Origin: Vibrio sp. STUT-A11
GTDB lineage: Bacteria; Pseudomonadota; Gammaproteobacteria; Enterobacterales; Vibrionaceae
Assembly (NCBI RefSeq): GCF_026000435.1
Contig: NZ_AP026764.1
Location: 248,001 to 312,000, forward strand
Direction: 5' to 3'
DNA length: 64,000 bases
Both the position numbers and the translations under genes were made by a program. Position 1 is the stretch's first letter. Each line of letters starts with the position of its first letter. Below, in pieces: positions 1 to 8,660 of this stretch. The notes under the pieces are model-generated. The model was not told where the DNA came from and ran no database searches. It was given only the letters and a program-made list of their open reading frames with translations.

Positions 1-854
1 AAAATATTGTTGGTATGAGCTTATGGAGTGACGCCCAAAATGACTCAGGCTGGCAAAACTGGTGGACAGCGTACTACTGGCCATGGTGGATGACTTGGGC
101 GCCATTTGTTGGCATGTTCATCGCGCGAATTTCTAAAGGAAGAACGATTCGTGAACTGATAGGTGGTGCTTTAATCGTACCAACACTAATCACTTTCTTA
201 TGGATTTCTGTTTTCGGTGGTGCCGCACTAAAAGTTGAGCAAGATGCTCGCGTAGCGTATGAAACTCAAGTGGTTGCAGCTCAAGAAGCTGGCCAAACGC
301 CACCAGACGCATTTACGGGCGGAATCATTCTCGAAGCAACTAAAGCGGATACCACTCGCGCATTATTTACGTTGTTCGATAACCTAGATACCGGTGTGTT
401 TGGCAAAACACTGAGTGTATTAGCGTGTTTGCTGCTGGGTACCTATTTCATTACCTCCGCTGACTCAGGAACTTTGGTTCTTTGTACCTTAGATGCGGCG
501 GGTGATAGCGAACCTCCCAAATCCATTCGAGTACTTTGGGGAATAATGATCGCCGCGATAGCTGGTGTACTGCTGTACGCAGGAGGACTGAAAGCAATGC
601 AAACTGCGTCAATCATCGCTGGCTTTCCAATCGCTATTTTTATTGCGGTAATGAGTTTAACTTTATTCCATAGTATTCGACGTGAGCCGAAGCCTTGGGC
701 GATGTTGCCAGAACACGTCCACCCGGAAGAGGCCAAGCTTGATGGACCAGTAGAGCCACTTGTAGAAAGTAAGACGGCGATTCAGCAAACCATAACCGCT
801 GATTCAACAGCTGCTAAAAATCCAACGCTTGATCAAAACCCAGCGCTAACGTAA
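1..854 (+). CDS. BCCT-family transporter, C-terminal part (5' end outside window)
   Basis: This is the C-terminal ~284 residues of a betaine/carnitine/choline-type secondary transporter. The frame is open to the left edge, so the gene starts before the window. The Trp-rich stretch WWTAYYWPWWMTWAPFVGMF followed by FIARISKGRTIRE is the BCCT signature (TM8 and the following loop). The loop ITSADSGT and the last two membrane segments follow, then a hydrophilic ~65-residue tail rich in Pro, Glu and Thr. Family members import betaine, choline, carnitine or DMSP with Na+ or H+; the substrate cannot be read from this fragment. A second BCCT gene at 58676 has a near-identical signature but is clearly a different paralogue. 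Confidence 0.9.
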   Translation, partial: NIVGMSLWSDAQNDSGWQNWWTAYYWPWWMTWAPFVGMFIARISKGRTIRELIGGALIVPTLITFLWISVFGGAALKVEQDARVAYETQVVAAQEAGQTPPDAFTGGIILEATKADTTRALFTLFDNLDTGVFGKTLSVLACLLLGTYFITSADSGTLVLCTLDAAGDSEPPKSIRVLWGIMIAAIAGVLLYAGGLKAMQTASIIAGFPIAIFIAVMSLTLFHSIRREPKPWAMLPEHVHPEEAKLDGPVEPLVESKTAIQQTITADSTAAKNPTLDQNPALT

Positions 855-877
855 ACAAAACAGAATAAAAATATATC

Positions 878-905
878 AGCGGGAGTGCTTAGCTCCCGCT
901 TTTTT
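878..905 (+). terminator. Rho-independent terminator of the BCCT gene
   Basis: An 8-bp GC-rich stem (AGCGGGAG / CTCCCGCT, 878-885 and 893-900) with a 7-nt loop is followed by a T run. An A-rich stretch lies on the other side, so it may also stop the convergent LysR gene. Confidence 0.85.
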
Positions 906-925
906 GTATCTACGACTTTTTACAT

Positions 926-1876
926 CTAGGAAATGGTCGATTCGACCGTTTCTGCTAACCCGCGATCACCGACTTCATCCGGTAATTGCTGCAACAACCA
1001 ACCGCGAAAGCGTTTCACACTCGCAGGGATTAAACCTCTGTCTTTAGGCTCCAACATACAGAAATTCGATGGTGTTGACAGAACATGCTCGACAGGCCGA
1101 ACCAACGCACCACTTTGCAAATAATCATCAACTAATGAGCCCCAAGCTAACGCTATACCCTGACCATTAATTGCTGCTTGTAACAACATAGGGTAGTTAT
1201 TAATGTTCATTCGGTTCCGAGGGACAATATTCGGTAAATCTACGCTTGCAAACCACTCTTCCCAATTTACCCAGTCCCTTTGCGACTCTTCGAGATAAAG
1301 CAGCGTTTTATTAAAAATCTCTTCAGCCTCAGTCGGTTGACCAATCTTTTCTAAATACAGTGGGCTGCAAACCGGAAAAACTTCTTCAGAGAAAAGTGTC
1401 GTCACTTCCATTTCGGCGGGTGGTGTTTTGCAGTAAAACAGTGCGATATCGCAATCTAGGCGTCTTAAATCCAGTACGTTATCAGACGCCAGAATTCGTA
1501 TATCGATATCATCATGTTCATTTTGAAACTCCGCCACTTTTGGCAATAGCCATAGGGCAGCCATTGCATTGGTCGTAGCGACGGTAATTTTCTGCTCCCC
1601 TTGCCACTTTTTCACTTCTCCGGTGATCTGCGCAATATCGAGCAAAGACTGACTTATCGACTGATAATACTGCAAGCCTGTCGGCGTTAGGTTGATACTG
1701 CGATTGGCACGAGTGAACATCGCTTTACCTAAGTAATCTTCCAATTGTCTAATTTGACGGCTGATTGCGCCTTGAGTCACATTCAGCTCGTCAGCTGCGA
1801 GCGTAAAGCTTAAATGTCGAGCCGACGCTTCAAACGCAACTAGGCTGTTTAAAGGTGGGAGGGGGTTGATTTTCAT
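926..1876 (-). CDS. LysR-type regulator, GcvA-like
   Basis: A 316-aa LysR-type transcriptional regulator. The N-terminal winged helix-turn-helix spans residues ~8-65 (LNSLVAFEASARHLSFT, then NVTQGAISRQIRQLEDYLG), the form typical of the GcvA/AmpR subgroup. The periplasmic-binding-protein-like effector domain fills the rest. The start has an SD-like GGAAGAA 5-6 bases upstream. It is convergent with the BCCT gene and lies downstream of hutU on the same strand, separated by a hairpin, so it is probably a separate transcript. Its target could be the BCCT transporter or the hut genes, but nothing in the sequence decides this. Confidence 0.85.
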   Translation of the reverse strand: MKINPLPPLNSLVAFEASARHLSFTLAADELNVTQGAISRQIRQLEDYLGKAMFTRANRSINLTPTGLQYYQSISQSLLDIAQITGEVKKWQGEQKITVATTNAMAALWLLPKVAEFQNEHDDIDIRILASDNVLDLRRLDCDIALFYCKTPPAEMEVTTLFSEEVFPVCSPLYLEKIGQPTEAEEIFNKTLLYLEESQRDWVNWEEWFASVDLPNIVPRNRMNINNYPMLLQAAINGQGIALAWGSLVDDYLQSGALVRPVEHVLSTPSNFCMLEPKDRGLIPASVKRFRGWLLQQLPDEVGDRGLAETVESTIS

Positions 1877-2063
1877 GTTTCTTCCAGTATGGCAGCATTG
1901 TAATTATTGTTATTCCCGGCAATCTTCTGTTGCACGTGGATAACCGCCATTGTGGACAACCATCGTCAAACGACAATTTATAAATAATAAAAAAGAGAGA
2001 TGAATCATAAATTGCCTTTTCTTCGGGGAGAAATATAGCGCGCCGTTGTATTTTTTAACCACG

Positions 2064-2088
2064 AAAGGCAGCGAAATTCGCTGCCTTT
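2064..2088 (-). terminator. Hairpin downstream of hutU
   Basis: A perfect 10-bp stem (AAAGGCAGCG / CGCTGCCTTT, 2064-2073 and 2079-2088) lies 34 bases past the hutU stop. The longer T run is on the plus strand, so termination of hutU by this hairpin is likely but not textbook. Confidence 0.6.
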
Positions 2089-2121
2089 TTGGTTGTTTCG
2101 ATTCAGCCCTGTGTGGGTTAC

Positions 2122-4134
2122 TTAGAAAGACAAGTTATCGATAATGTCATCGTCAACTTGGTTCGCTAACGTCACCTTAAGCTTCGGTGTTCTTTCCATT
2201 TCACGTTGAATCGCAAATTTAGCTTCTTTGTTACGTGCCCAGCTACGACGTGCGATACCGTTGTTAACATCGAACAATAGCATAGACTTCAATCGGCGCT
2301 CAGCGCTGTCACTGCCGTCAAGCAACATACCAAAGCCGCCATTGATCACTTCACCCCAGCCTACGCCGCCGCCGTTGTGGATAGAAACCCAAGTCGCGCC
2401 ACGGAAACCATCACCGATTACGTTGTGAATTGCCATGTCAGCAGTAAAGCGGCTGCCATCATAGATGTTCGACGTTTCACGGAACGGTGAATCAGTACCA
2501 CTTACATCGTGGTGGTCACGACCAAGTACCACTGGACCGATTTCGCCGCGATTGATCGCATCGTTAAATGCTTTCGCGATTTCCATACGACCTTGCGCAT
2601 CCGCGTAAAGAATACGAGCTTGTGAGCCTACAACCATTTTGTTCTGTTTCGCATCTTTGATCCAAGTGATGTTGTCTTGCATCTGCTGCTGAATTTCTTC
2701 TGGTGACTCTTGCATAATCTTGCTTAGCACTTCCGCAGCAATCGCATCGGTTCTGTCTAGATCTTCTGGTTTACCTGAAGTACAAACCCAACGAAATGGA
2801 CCAAAACCGTAGTCAAAACACATAGGACCAAGAATGTCCTGCACGTATGAAGGGTATTTGAAGTCGATGCCGTTTTCAGCCATCACATCGCCACCAGCGC
2901 GAGAAGCTTCAAGCAAGAAGGCATTACCGTAGTCAAAGAAGTAAGTGCCACGAGCTGTGTGTTTGTTTACTGCATCAGCATGACGCTTCAGAGTCTCTTG
3001 TACTTTTACCTTGAACACTTCAGGCTCTTCACGGATTAGACGGTTAGATTCTTCGTAGCTGATATCAACCGGGTAGTAACCGCCTGACCAAGGGTTATGT
3101 AGTGACGTCTGGTCTGAACCCAGGTGGACGAAGATTTCCTTCTCATAGAAAGCTTCCCATACATCAACCACGTTACCGATAAAGGCAATCGACACCACTT
3201 CTTCATTAGACTGAGCGTGACGAACACGCTCAACCAATGCGTCCATGTTGTCGACCAACTCATCAACCCAACCTTGTTCGTGACGCTTAATCGCCGCTTT
3301 CGGGTTCACTTCTGCACATACTGTAATACAGTTTGCGATGTTACCTGCTTTAGGCTGCGCACCGCTCATACCGCCAAGACCTGCTGTCAGGAAGATCTTA
3401 CCTTGCGGGCTTTGACCTTTTTCCAAAACCTTGCGGAACGCGTTCATTACCGTGATAGTGGTGCCGTGTACGATACCCTGAGGACCGATGTACATGAACG
3501 AGCCAGCCGTCATTTGGCCATATTGAGTTACGCCTAGTGCGTTGAATTTTTCCCAGTCATCTGGCTTCGAGTAGTTCGGGATCATCATGCCATTAGTAAC
3601 AACAACACGTGGTGCCTCTTCAGACGACGGGAACAGACCCATAGGGTGACCAGAGTACAAGTGCAACGTCTGGTCGCTTTCCATTTCACTCAGGTATTTC
3701 ATGGTCAGCAGGTACTGTGCCCAGTTCTGGAATACCGCACCGTTACCACCGTAAGTGATAAGCTCTTCTGGATGCTGCGCAACAGCAGGATCTAAATTGT
3801 TGTCGATCATCAGCATGATGGCCGCTGCCTGCTCACACTTGGCTGGATAATCTGAAATAGAGCGCGCTTTCATGTTGTAACTTGGCTTGAAGCGGTACAT
3901 GTAAATACGACCGAAATCTTTCAGCTCTTGAGCAAACTCCGCTGCCAATTCCTGATGCCACTCTTTCGGGAAGTAACGCAATGCATTACGAATAGCCAGT
4001 TGCTTTTCTTCAGGGCTCAGAATGTCTTTACGCTTTGGCGCGCGGTTTACGCCTTCCGGATAAGGCTTTGCTTCCGGCAGTGTACTAGGGAGTCCTTGCT
4101 TAATCTGGTCTTGAAAATTTAATACTGTTTCCAT
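2122..4134 (-). CDS. hutU: Urocanate hydratase, long (~670 aa) form
   Basis: Converts urocanate to 4-imidazolone-5-propionate, the second step of histidine degradation, using tightly bound NAD+. Visible family motifs include ITYGGNGAVFQNWAQYL (~120-145), FDYGFGPFRWVCTSGKPEDL with the active-site Cys (~450), LGRDHHDVSGTDSPFRE, and IHNGGGVGWGEVINGGFG near the C-terminus. The product is 670 aa, while the usual bacterial HutU is about 550-565 aa; the length and extended N-terminus (~90 residues before the NAD domain) recall the eukaryotic UROC1 type. An SD (GGGAG) precedes the ATG. It follows hutH by 14 bases, so the two form an operon. No hutI, hutG or hutC is nearby. Confidence 0.95.
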   Translation of the reverse strand: METVLNFQDQIKQGLPSTLPEAKPYPEGVNRAPKRKDILSPEEKQLAIRNALRYFPKEWHQELAAEFAQELKDFGRIYMYRFKPSYNMKARSISDYPAKCEQAAAIMLMIDNNLDPAVAQHPEELITYGGNGAVFQNWAQYLLTMKYLSEMESDQTLHLYSGHPMGLFPSSEEAPRVVVTNGMMIPNYSKPDDWEKFNALGVTQYGQMTAGSFMYIGPQGIVHGTTITVMNAFRKVLEKGQSPQGKIFLTAGLGGMSGAQPKAGNIANCITVCAEVNPKAAIKRHEQGWVDELVDNMDALVERVRHAQSNEEVVSIAFIGNVVDVWEAFYEKEIFVHLGSDQTSLHNPWSGGYYPVDISYEESNRLIREEPEVFKVKVQETLKRHADAVNKHTARGTYFFDYGNAFLLEASRAGGDVMAENGIDFKYPSYVQDILGPMCFDYGFGPFRWVCTSGKPEDLDRTDAIAAEVLSKIMQESPEEIQQQMQDNITWIKDAKQNKMVVGSQARILYADAQGRMEIAKAFNDAINRGEIGPVVLGRDHHDVSGTDSPFRETSNIYDGSRFTADMAIHNVIGDGFRGATWVSIHNGGGVGWGEVINGGFGMLLDGSDSAERRLKSMLLFDVNNGIARRSWARNKEAKFAIQREMERTPKLKVTLANQVDDDIIDNLSF

Positions 4135-4148
4135 TTTGTGCGTCTCCC

Positions 4149-5642
4149 TTAGTTCACATTAAATGCTTGTGTTTTAACCAGTGTAATCATCGCATCGATA
4201 TCAGGCTTAAGCAGGCGATCTTCTTCTAGCTTGGCAACTTTCTCACGAATAATCTGGAAGTTTTCTTCGATCAGATCTGAACATTTGTGCGGACGTCTGA
4301 ACTCTATCGCCTGTGCAGCGTACATCAGCTCGATGCCAAAAATCTTTTCCAAATTACCTAAGATTTGGTTCAGTTTTCGACCTGAAATACTACCCATAGA
4401 AACGTGATCTTCCTGACCCATTGAGGTCGGCACGCTGTCAGCAGACGGTGGGAAACAGAGTGATTTGTTTTCAGTAACCAGCGCAGCTGTCGCGTATTGC
4501 GGAATCATCATGCCCGAGTTAAGACCACCAGATGAGGTCAATAGACGCGGTAGACCGTGTAAGCCCTCGAGAAGTAGGTAACAACGACGGTCTGCAATGT
4601 TGCCCAGCTCCGCTGCTGCGATTGAAGCGTAATCCAATACCATCGCCAGAGGTTGACCATGGAAGCTACCACCTGAAATTGCTTCTTCAGAACTGATAAC
4701 AATAGGGTTATCAGTTACAGAGTTCATTTCGATTTCAGCCAGCTCTTTTAAGTGGTTATAGGCGTTACGAGAAGCACCATGCACTTGCGGAATACAACGC
4801 AGTGAATATGGGTCCTGCACGCGAACACAATCAGCATGAGAAGCCATGTTTTCTGAACCTTGGAAGAAGCGTCTCATTCGAGCCGCGACTTCAATGTTAC
4901 CCGCGAACGCACGCGTCAGGTGAAGCTCTTCTCTGAATGGCGAGCCACTGCCTTGCATGCCCTCAATGCTCATCGCGCCAGCCAGGTCAGCCAGATCCAG
5001 CAGGTAACGCATTTTTGTTAGCGCGGTAATCGCATGAGACAGAATAAATTGTGTGCCGTTGATCAGTGCCAAACCTTCTTTAGCATGCAGCTCAAGAGGC
5101 TCTAGGCCGTTTTCACGAAGTGCTTCCGCTGCAGGAACAATGCGGTCTCCCTGCCAGAATTCCCCTTCACCAATCAGTGGTAAAAACAGGTGAGAAAGAG
5201 GCGCTAAGTCGCCTGATGCGCCAACAGAACCTTGCTCCGGAACCACAGGGATAAGGTCTAGTTCGATAAACGCCAACATACGCTGAACCACTTCTAGGCG
5301 AATGCCCGAGTAGCCCTGACTTAACGCATGCACCTTAGTAATCAGCATCAGTTTTGAGATTGGTTTAGCAATTGGCTCACCAACACCAACCGCATGGGTA
5401 ATCAGGAGGTTTTTTTGTAGTAGATGCGTTTCTTCAGGTGAGATTTGCGTATCACATAGAGGACCGAAACCAGTATTGATGCCGTACACCGCCTTATCAG
5501 AAGCTGCAATGATGTCTACATTACGACGACTTGCATTGATCTTATCCAGCGCTTCTTCACACAGTTCAGCTTTCATACTGCCGTCAGCAATTCCATTTAC
5601 GATATCTAGGTTTAGTCGGTCTACACCATATCTAAACGTCAT
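4149..5642 (-). CDS. hutH: Histidine ammonia-lyase
   Basis: A 497-aa histidase that deaminates L-histidine to trans-urocanate. The Ala142-Ser143-Gly144 triad (GSVGASGDLAPLSHL) forms the MIO cofactor, and Tyr53 in VYGINTGFG matches the conserved catalytic Tyr; both fall at the same numbering as in Pseudomonas HutH. Other conserved stretches are NGTQF and the GSISGRKLNQ region. The start has a strong SD (AGGAG). It is the first gene of a two-gene operon with hutU and is divergent from a LysR gene at 5788, which likely controls it. Confidence 0.96.
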   Translation of the reverse strand: MTFRYGVDRLNLDIVNGIADGSMKAELCEEALDKINASRRNVDIIAASDKAVYGINTGFGPLCDTQISPEETHLLQKNLLITHAVGVGEPIAKPISKLMLITKVHALSQGYSGIRLEVVQRMLAFIELDLIPVVPEQGSVGASGDLAPLSHLFLPLIGEGEFWQGDRIVPAAEALRENGLEPLELHAKEGLALINGTQFILSHAITALTKMRYLLDLADLAGAMSIEGMQGSGSPFREELHLTRAFAGNIEVAARMRRFFQGSENMASHADCVRVQDPYSLRCIPQVHGASRNAYNHLKELAEIEMNSVTDNPIVISSEEAISGGSFHGQPLAMVLDYASIAAAELGNIADRRCYLLLEGLHGLPRLLTSSGGLNSGMMIPQYATAALVTENKSLCFPPSADSVPTSMGQEDHVSMGSISGRKLNQILGNLEKIFGIELMYAAQAIEFRRPHKCSDLIEENFQIIREKVAKLEEDRLLKPDIDAMITLVKTQAFNVN

Positions 5643-5733
5643 TTTGTTCTCCTAACAGACGATATTTTGCTATCACGTTACTTATGGACCTATGCTAGCT
5701 TGCTCTGGATGTTTTATAAAAGCATAATGTTCG

Positions 5734-5759
5734 TAGTTCATTCCGACTTTATCGAACTA
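5734..5759. promoter_or_regulatory. Inverted repeat between hutH and its divergent LysR gene
   Basis: TAGTTC (5734-5739) and GAACTA (5754-5759) are perfect inverted arms separated by 14 bases. They lie in the 145-bp divergent promoter region, where a LysR-type regulator is expected to bind (T-N11-A-like dyads). Binding is inferred. Confidence 0.4.
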
Positions 5760-5787
5760 AAAGGTCAACATAGAAAGAGGTCACTCC

Positions 5788-6690
5788 ATGCAGGTTCAAG
5801 ATGTCGATTTACGTATGCTGAGGATATTCGTTGCTATCGTCGAATGCGGTGGTTTATCAGCTGCAGAATCCCGCCTAAACATTGGGCGTTCAACCATTAG
5901 CTCACATTTGTCTGATTTGGAGTTACGTCTTGGACTTAATCTGTGTAAACGTGGTCGAAGCGGTTTTGAGGTAACGGAGGCAGGGCATGTGACTTATCAG
6001 GCATCTCTGGAATTACTTCAGCAGTGTGAAGCTTTTGCTGCGACCGTCGCAAGTTCGAAAAATGAACTCTCGGGTCGAGCAACGATTGCCATGATTGACA
6101 CCTTAGTCAACGATCCGCGCTGCCGCGTGGCAGAGGTAGTGTCATCATTAAAAAGCCGAAGCAACAACCTACAGTTCGACATTAACGTCTGTGAGGCGCG
6201 CGAAGTTGAAACGTCCGTAGCCAATGGTCGCTCGCTGGTCGGGATCGGCGTCAGTCGCCACCAATTAAGGGGGCTCGACTATTATCCGCTGCATAACGAA
6301 ACGAACTATTTGTATTGCGGTAAAGGCCACCCGCTGTTCGACTGTAAGCCTTCTGAAATCAAGACACTTTTACAACAAGCAGAAGTGATCACCAGTAACT
6401 ATATGCGAGATAAGGAAACTCGCAACGATGCGCTGAATTACCAAAATAGCGCTACCGCCTATCACGATGAGGGAATTGCTCATCTCATTTTATCCGGCTC
6501 GTTTATCGGTTACCTGCCCGAGCACTACGCCAGCAATTGGGTCGACAAGGGGTTGTTTAAACCTATCCTGCCGGAAAAATACACCTATCAAATTCCGGTC
6601 ATGCTAATCACGTTAAAAAACAACTCGGCTTCACCATTGGCTAAAGCGCTGATTTCAGAAATAAAGCGCTGTCACGGGACTAATTCATAA
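5788..6690 (+). CDS. LysR-type regulator divergent from hutHU
   Basis: A 300-aa LysR regulator. The DNA-binding domain is at ~residues 6-65 (LRMLRIFVAIVECGG, then GRSTISSHLSDLELRLGLNLCKRGRSGF), followed by the effector-binding domain. The start has an SD (AGAGG) 7 bases upstream. Because it is transcribed away from hutH across a 145-bp gap, it is the probable hutHU activator. The better known hut regulator of gammaproteobacteria is HutC (GntR family), so LysR control here would be atypical. Its effector (histidine or urocanate) is a guess. Confidence 0.85.
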   Translation: MQVQDVDLRMLRIFVAIVECGGLSAAESRLNIGRSTISSHLSDLELRLGLNLCKRGRSGFEVTEAGHVTYQASLELLQQCEAFAATVASSKNELSGRATIAMIDTLVNDPRCRVAEVVSSLKSRSNNLQFDINVCEAREVETSVANGRSLVGIGVSRHQLRGLDYYPLHNETNYLYCGKGHPLFDCKPSEIKTLLQQAEVITSNYMRDKETRNDALNYQNSATAYHDEGIAHLILSGSFIGYLPEHYASNWVDKGLFKPILPEKYTYQIPVMLITLKNNSASPLAKALISEIKRCHGTNS

Positions 6691-6760
6691 TCAGGGAACA
6701 TCGAATTTAACGTTAAAATAACCAGCACAATTTGCTATTACTCTAGCTGGAAAAAGAAAA

Positions 6761-6797
6761 GCCTAACATTCGCATATTAATGTTGCGGATGTTAGGC
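6761..6797 (-). terminator. Rho-independent terminator of the leftward cit operon
   Basis: A 14-bp stem with one G-U pair (6761-6774 / 6784-6797) and a 9-nt loop. On the minus strand it is followed by a T-rich tract (TTTTCTTTTT), so it ends the citC-to-DUF5718 transcript. It may also stop the convergent LysR gene. Confidence 0.85.
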
Positions 6798-6852
6798 AAA
6801 ATACAGTGAAGACCAACGTCAACACTGCCCTACAAATATCATGTAAAACGTG

Positions 6853-7683
6853 TTAGAACACGGTTTGTACCACCGCTGAAATACCCTGTTTTTGAAGATC
6901 ATTCGCGGTCGCCAACTGACGAATTGTCTGAGGGGTATAACTGCGCTGATCATAAACCACGACCATGCTCACATCGCCACGTTCTAAAAAGTTAGATTCA
7001 CCATAAGGCGTGTAGCGCGTCGCACCTAGCGCCAACAACACCTGCGACGGGTGGTTGGCTTCAGCAATCATCTGCTTGATATTTTCTTTAGGCCCTATGT
7101 CTTGCTGCTGGTTCATCTGCTCACTAATCCAATGAAGCAAGGTCTCGTAGAAATAGGTGTACCCAGAGATTTCGCAATCTTCACCATACAGTTCAAACGC
7201 TTCGCCGCGCTGGTGAAAGCTTGCAATCCGATATTGATCAATCTCTCCGCCACGAGAAAAACCGCTAATCGGCAACATGGTTTTGGCAATGCCCTTTGAC
7301 GCTGTTCCCCAGTTCTTTTTCTCACTGATCTTATTAGCGTCTGGACGGCGAATGGAGCAATCGTTAAAGGCACCAAATGCTTGAGGTAGTAAATCAACGA
7401 CGTGATTATTCTGATCATAGATGACATCGCACAACAGCCCCACTTCTGGTTCAATTTGTAAATTATCGACATCCAGAGGCAATTGAATTGCATCATGACT
7501 GAGCGGGAAATTAGTTAAGAATGAGCTGCTCTCAGCAGGCACGTAAATAGGAAACAGTGCTTGCGGCATGGCAAGGTCTGCCCCTTCAATCTGGGCAAAA
7601 TCCGCCGCCTCTCCCGCTTGCTGTAGGTGGCCGGCAAAATTGCCAGCAATGCCGAGCACAAGAACATCTGTATACATTTCCAT
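6853..7683 (-). CDS. DUF5718-like protein at the end of the citrate lyase operon
   Basis: A 276-aa protein that I match, from memory, to the uncharacterised DUF5718 family; the function is unknown. The N-terminus reads LGIAGNFAGHLQQAGEA. The body contains IEPEVGLLCDVIYD and NDCSIRR, which vaguely recall the beta-rich fold of fumarylacetoacetate-hydrolase-like enzymes, but I cannot assign catalytic residues. There is no signal peptide or membrane segment. It lies 35 bases after citG on the same strand and before the terminator, so it is the last gene of the cit operon. A role in citrate or oxaloacetate metabolism is inferred from position only. Confidence 0.65.
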   Translation of the reverse strand: MEMYTDVLVLGIAGNFAGHLQQAGEAADFAQIEGADLAMPQALFPIYVPAESSSFLTNFPLSHDAIQLPLDVDNLQIEPEVGLLCDVIYDQNNHVVDLLPQAFGAFNDCSIRRPDANKISEKKNWGTASKGIAKTMLPISGFSRGGEIDQYRIASFHQRGEAFELYGEDCEISGYTYFYETLLHWISEQMNQQQDIGPKENIKQMIAEANHPSQVLLALGATRYTPYGESNFLERGDVSMVVVYDQRSYTPQTIRQLATANDLQKQGISAVVQTVF

Positions 7684-7718
7684 GAAAGTGAATTCCTTAT
7701 TTTTCCACTGTTGTCGAT

Positions 7719-8660
7719 TTAACGGCTGTGTTTATTGAGCTGATTTAACTGCGCTAAAAGCCAGGTCATTGCTAACAAGTCTGCGCTCCCCCCGGGGCTC
7801 AGGCGTCGCTCAGTAAACTGCTGATTGAGCTCAATAAGCTCTTGTTCTAGTTGAGGATGGTCACTGCCGCCTTTTTGCAAAAGTTGCCAAGCTGCATTTT
7901 GTACGAAACGCAGTCCATGCATGCCACCACGAGAGACCACATTGGTGTCCTGGTTGTTCGCCATTAAAACCAGCAAAGTTTGCCACAATGCGTGTTCAGT
8001 GGTTTTTCCTTTGGCGATCGCCTGCTCGTAAGCTGGAAGGCTAAACTGGGTAATAGTGGCTAAGCCAGATGCGGCTTCTCCGCGAGCGCCAGTCAAGCCA
8101 TATTGTTGGTAGAGCGTTTCACCATGGGTCTCGGCAGTACGATTTGAACGTTTCAGTTCATCAATCACTAACGTTGCGCAACAACGTTTGATTACCTGGC
8201 TAACATGAATCGAATCAAGCGTTAAGCCTTTGCCTTTCAACCAGCCAATGGCGCCGCATATCAGCCCAAGACTGAAGATCATTCCTTTATGCGTGTTGAC
8301 CCCTTCAGTGGCTTTAAACATCGCCTGCTCCGCCTGGACACCAATAGGCCTTAATACCGATAGTAAGCTGTCAGCCATAAACGAACGATGTTCAAAACCG
8401 GCACTCAAAAAGTCATGAATAAAAGGCTTAATAGCTTCAGCGCTGCGTTCAAAAAGGCGCACATCCATATCATTGTGGGCGCCATTGTCGAGCAAATCCA
8501 CTAACCCCGGTTTCGGCGTCAAGTGCACTTCCACCAGCATCGCATGATAAGCCAGCTCAGATACCAATTTGAACAGGTCAACACGGACTGAGCGATCAGC
8601 CTGAACAGGTGTACTGCAAAAGTGCTCAGTGCCCACTAAAAGATTAAGCGCTGTATTCAT
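7719..8660 (-). CDS. citG: Triphosphoribosyl-dephospho-CoA synthase
   Basis: Makes 2'-(5''-triphosphoribosyl)-3'-dephospho-CoA from ATP and dephospho-CoA, the precursor of the citrate lyase prosthetic group. The 313-aa product carries the CitG/MdcB motifs TPKPGLVDLLDNGAHNDMD (~47-65), NTHKGMIFSLGLICGAIGW (~122-140) and GARGEAASG (~196-204). The start overlaps the end of citX by 17 bases, with an SD AAGAGA inside citX, which suggests translational coupling. Confidence 0.93.
   Translation of the reverse strand: MNTALNLLVGTEHFCSTPVQADRSVRVDLFKLVSELAYHAMLVEVHLTPKPGLVDLLDNGAHNDMDVRLFERSAEAIKPFIHDFLSAGFEHRSFMADSLLSVLRPIGVQAEQAMFKATEGVNTHKGMIFSLGLICGAIGWLKGKGLTLDSIHVSQVIKRCCATLVIDELKRSNRTAETHGETLYQQYGLTGARGEAASGLATITQFSLPAYEQAIAKGKTTEHALWQTLLVLMANNQDTNVVSRGGMHGLRFVQNAAWQLLQKGGSDHPQLEQELIELNQQFTERRLSPGGSADLLAMTWLLAQLNQLNKHSR

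Noticed and set aside
3124..3537. 137-aa plus-strand ORF
   Set aside because: It lies wholly antisense to hutU, and the sequence has no recognisable motif and no SD.
5667..5900. 77-aa plus-strand ORF overlapping the LysR start
   Set aside because: It covers the divergent promoter and the first LysR codons in another frame, with no SD.
926..6690. Two LysR genes around hutHU as a mobile island
   Set aside because: There are no direct repeats, integrase, transposase or tRNA at the borders, and base composition looks like the rest of the window.
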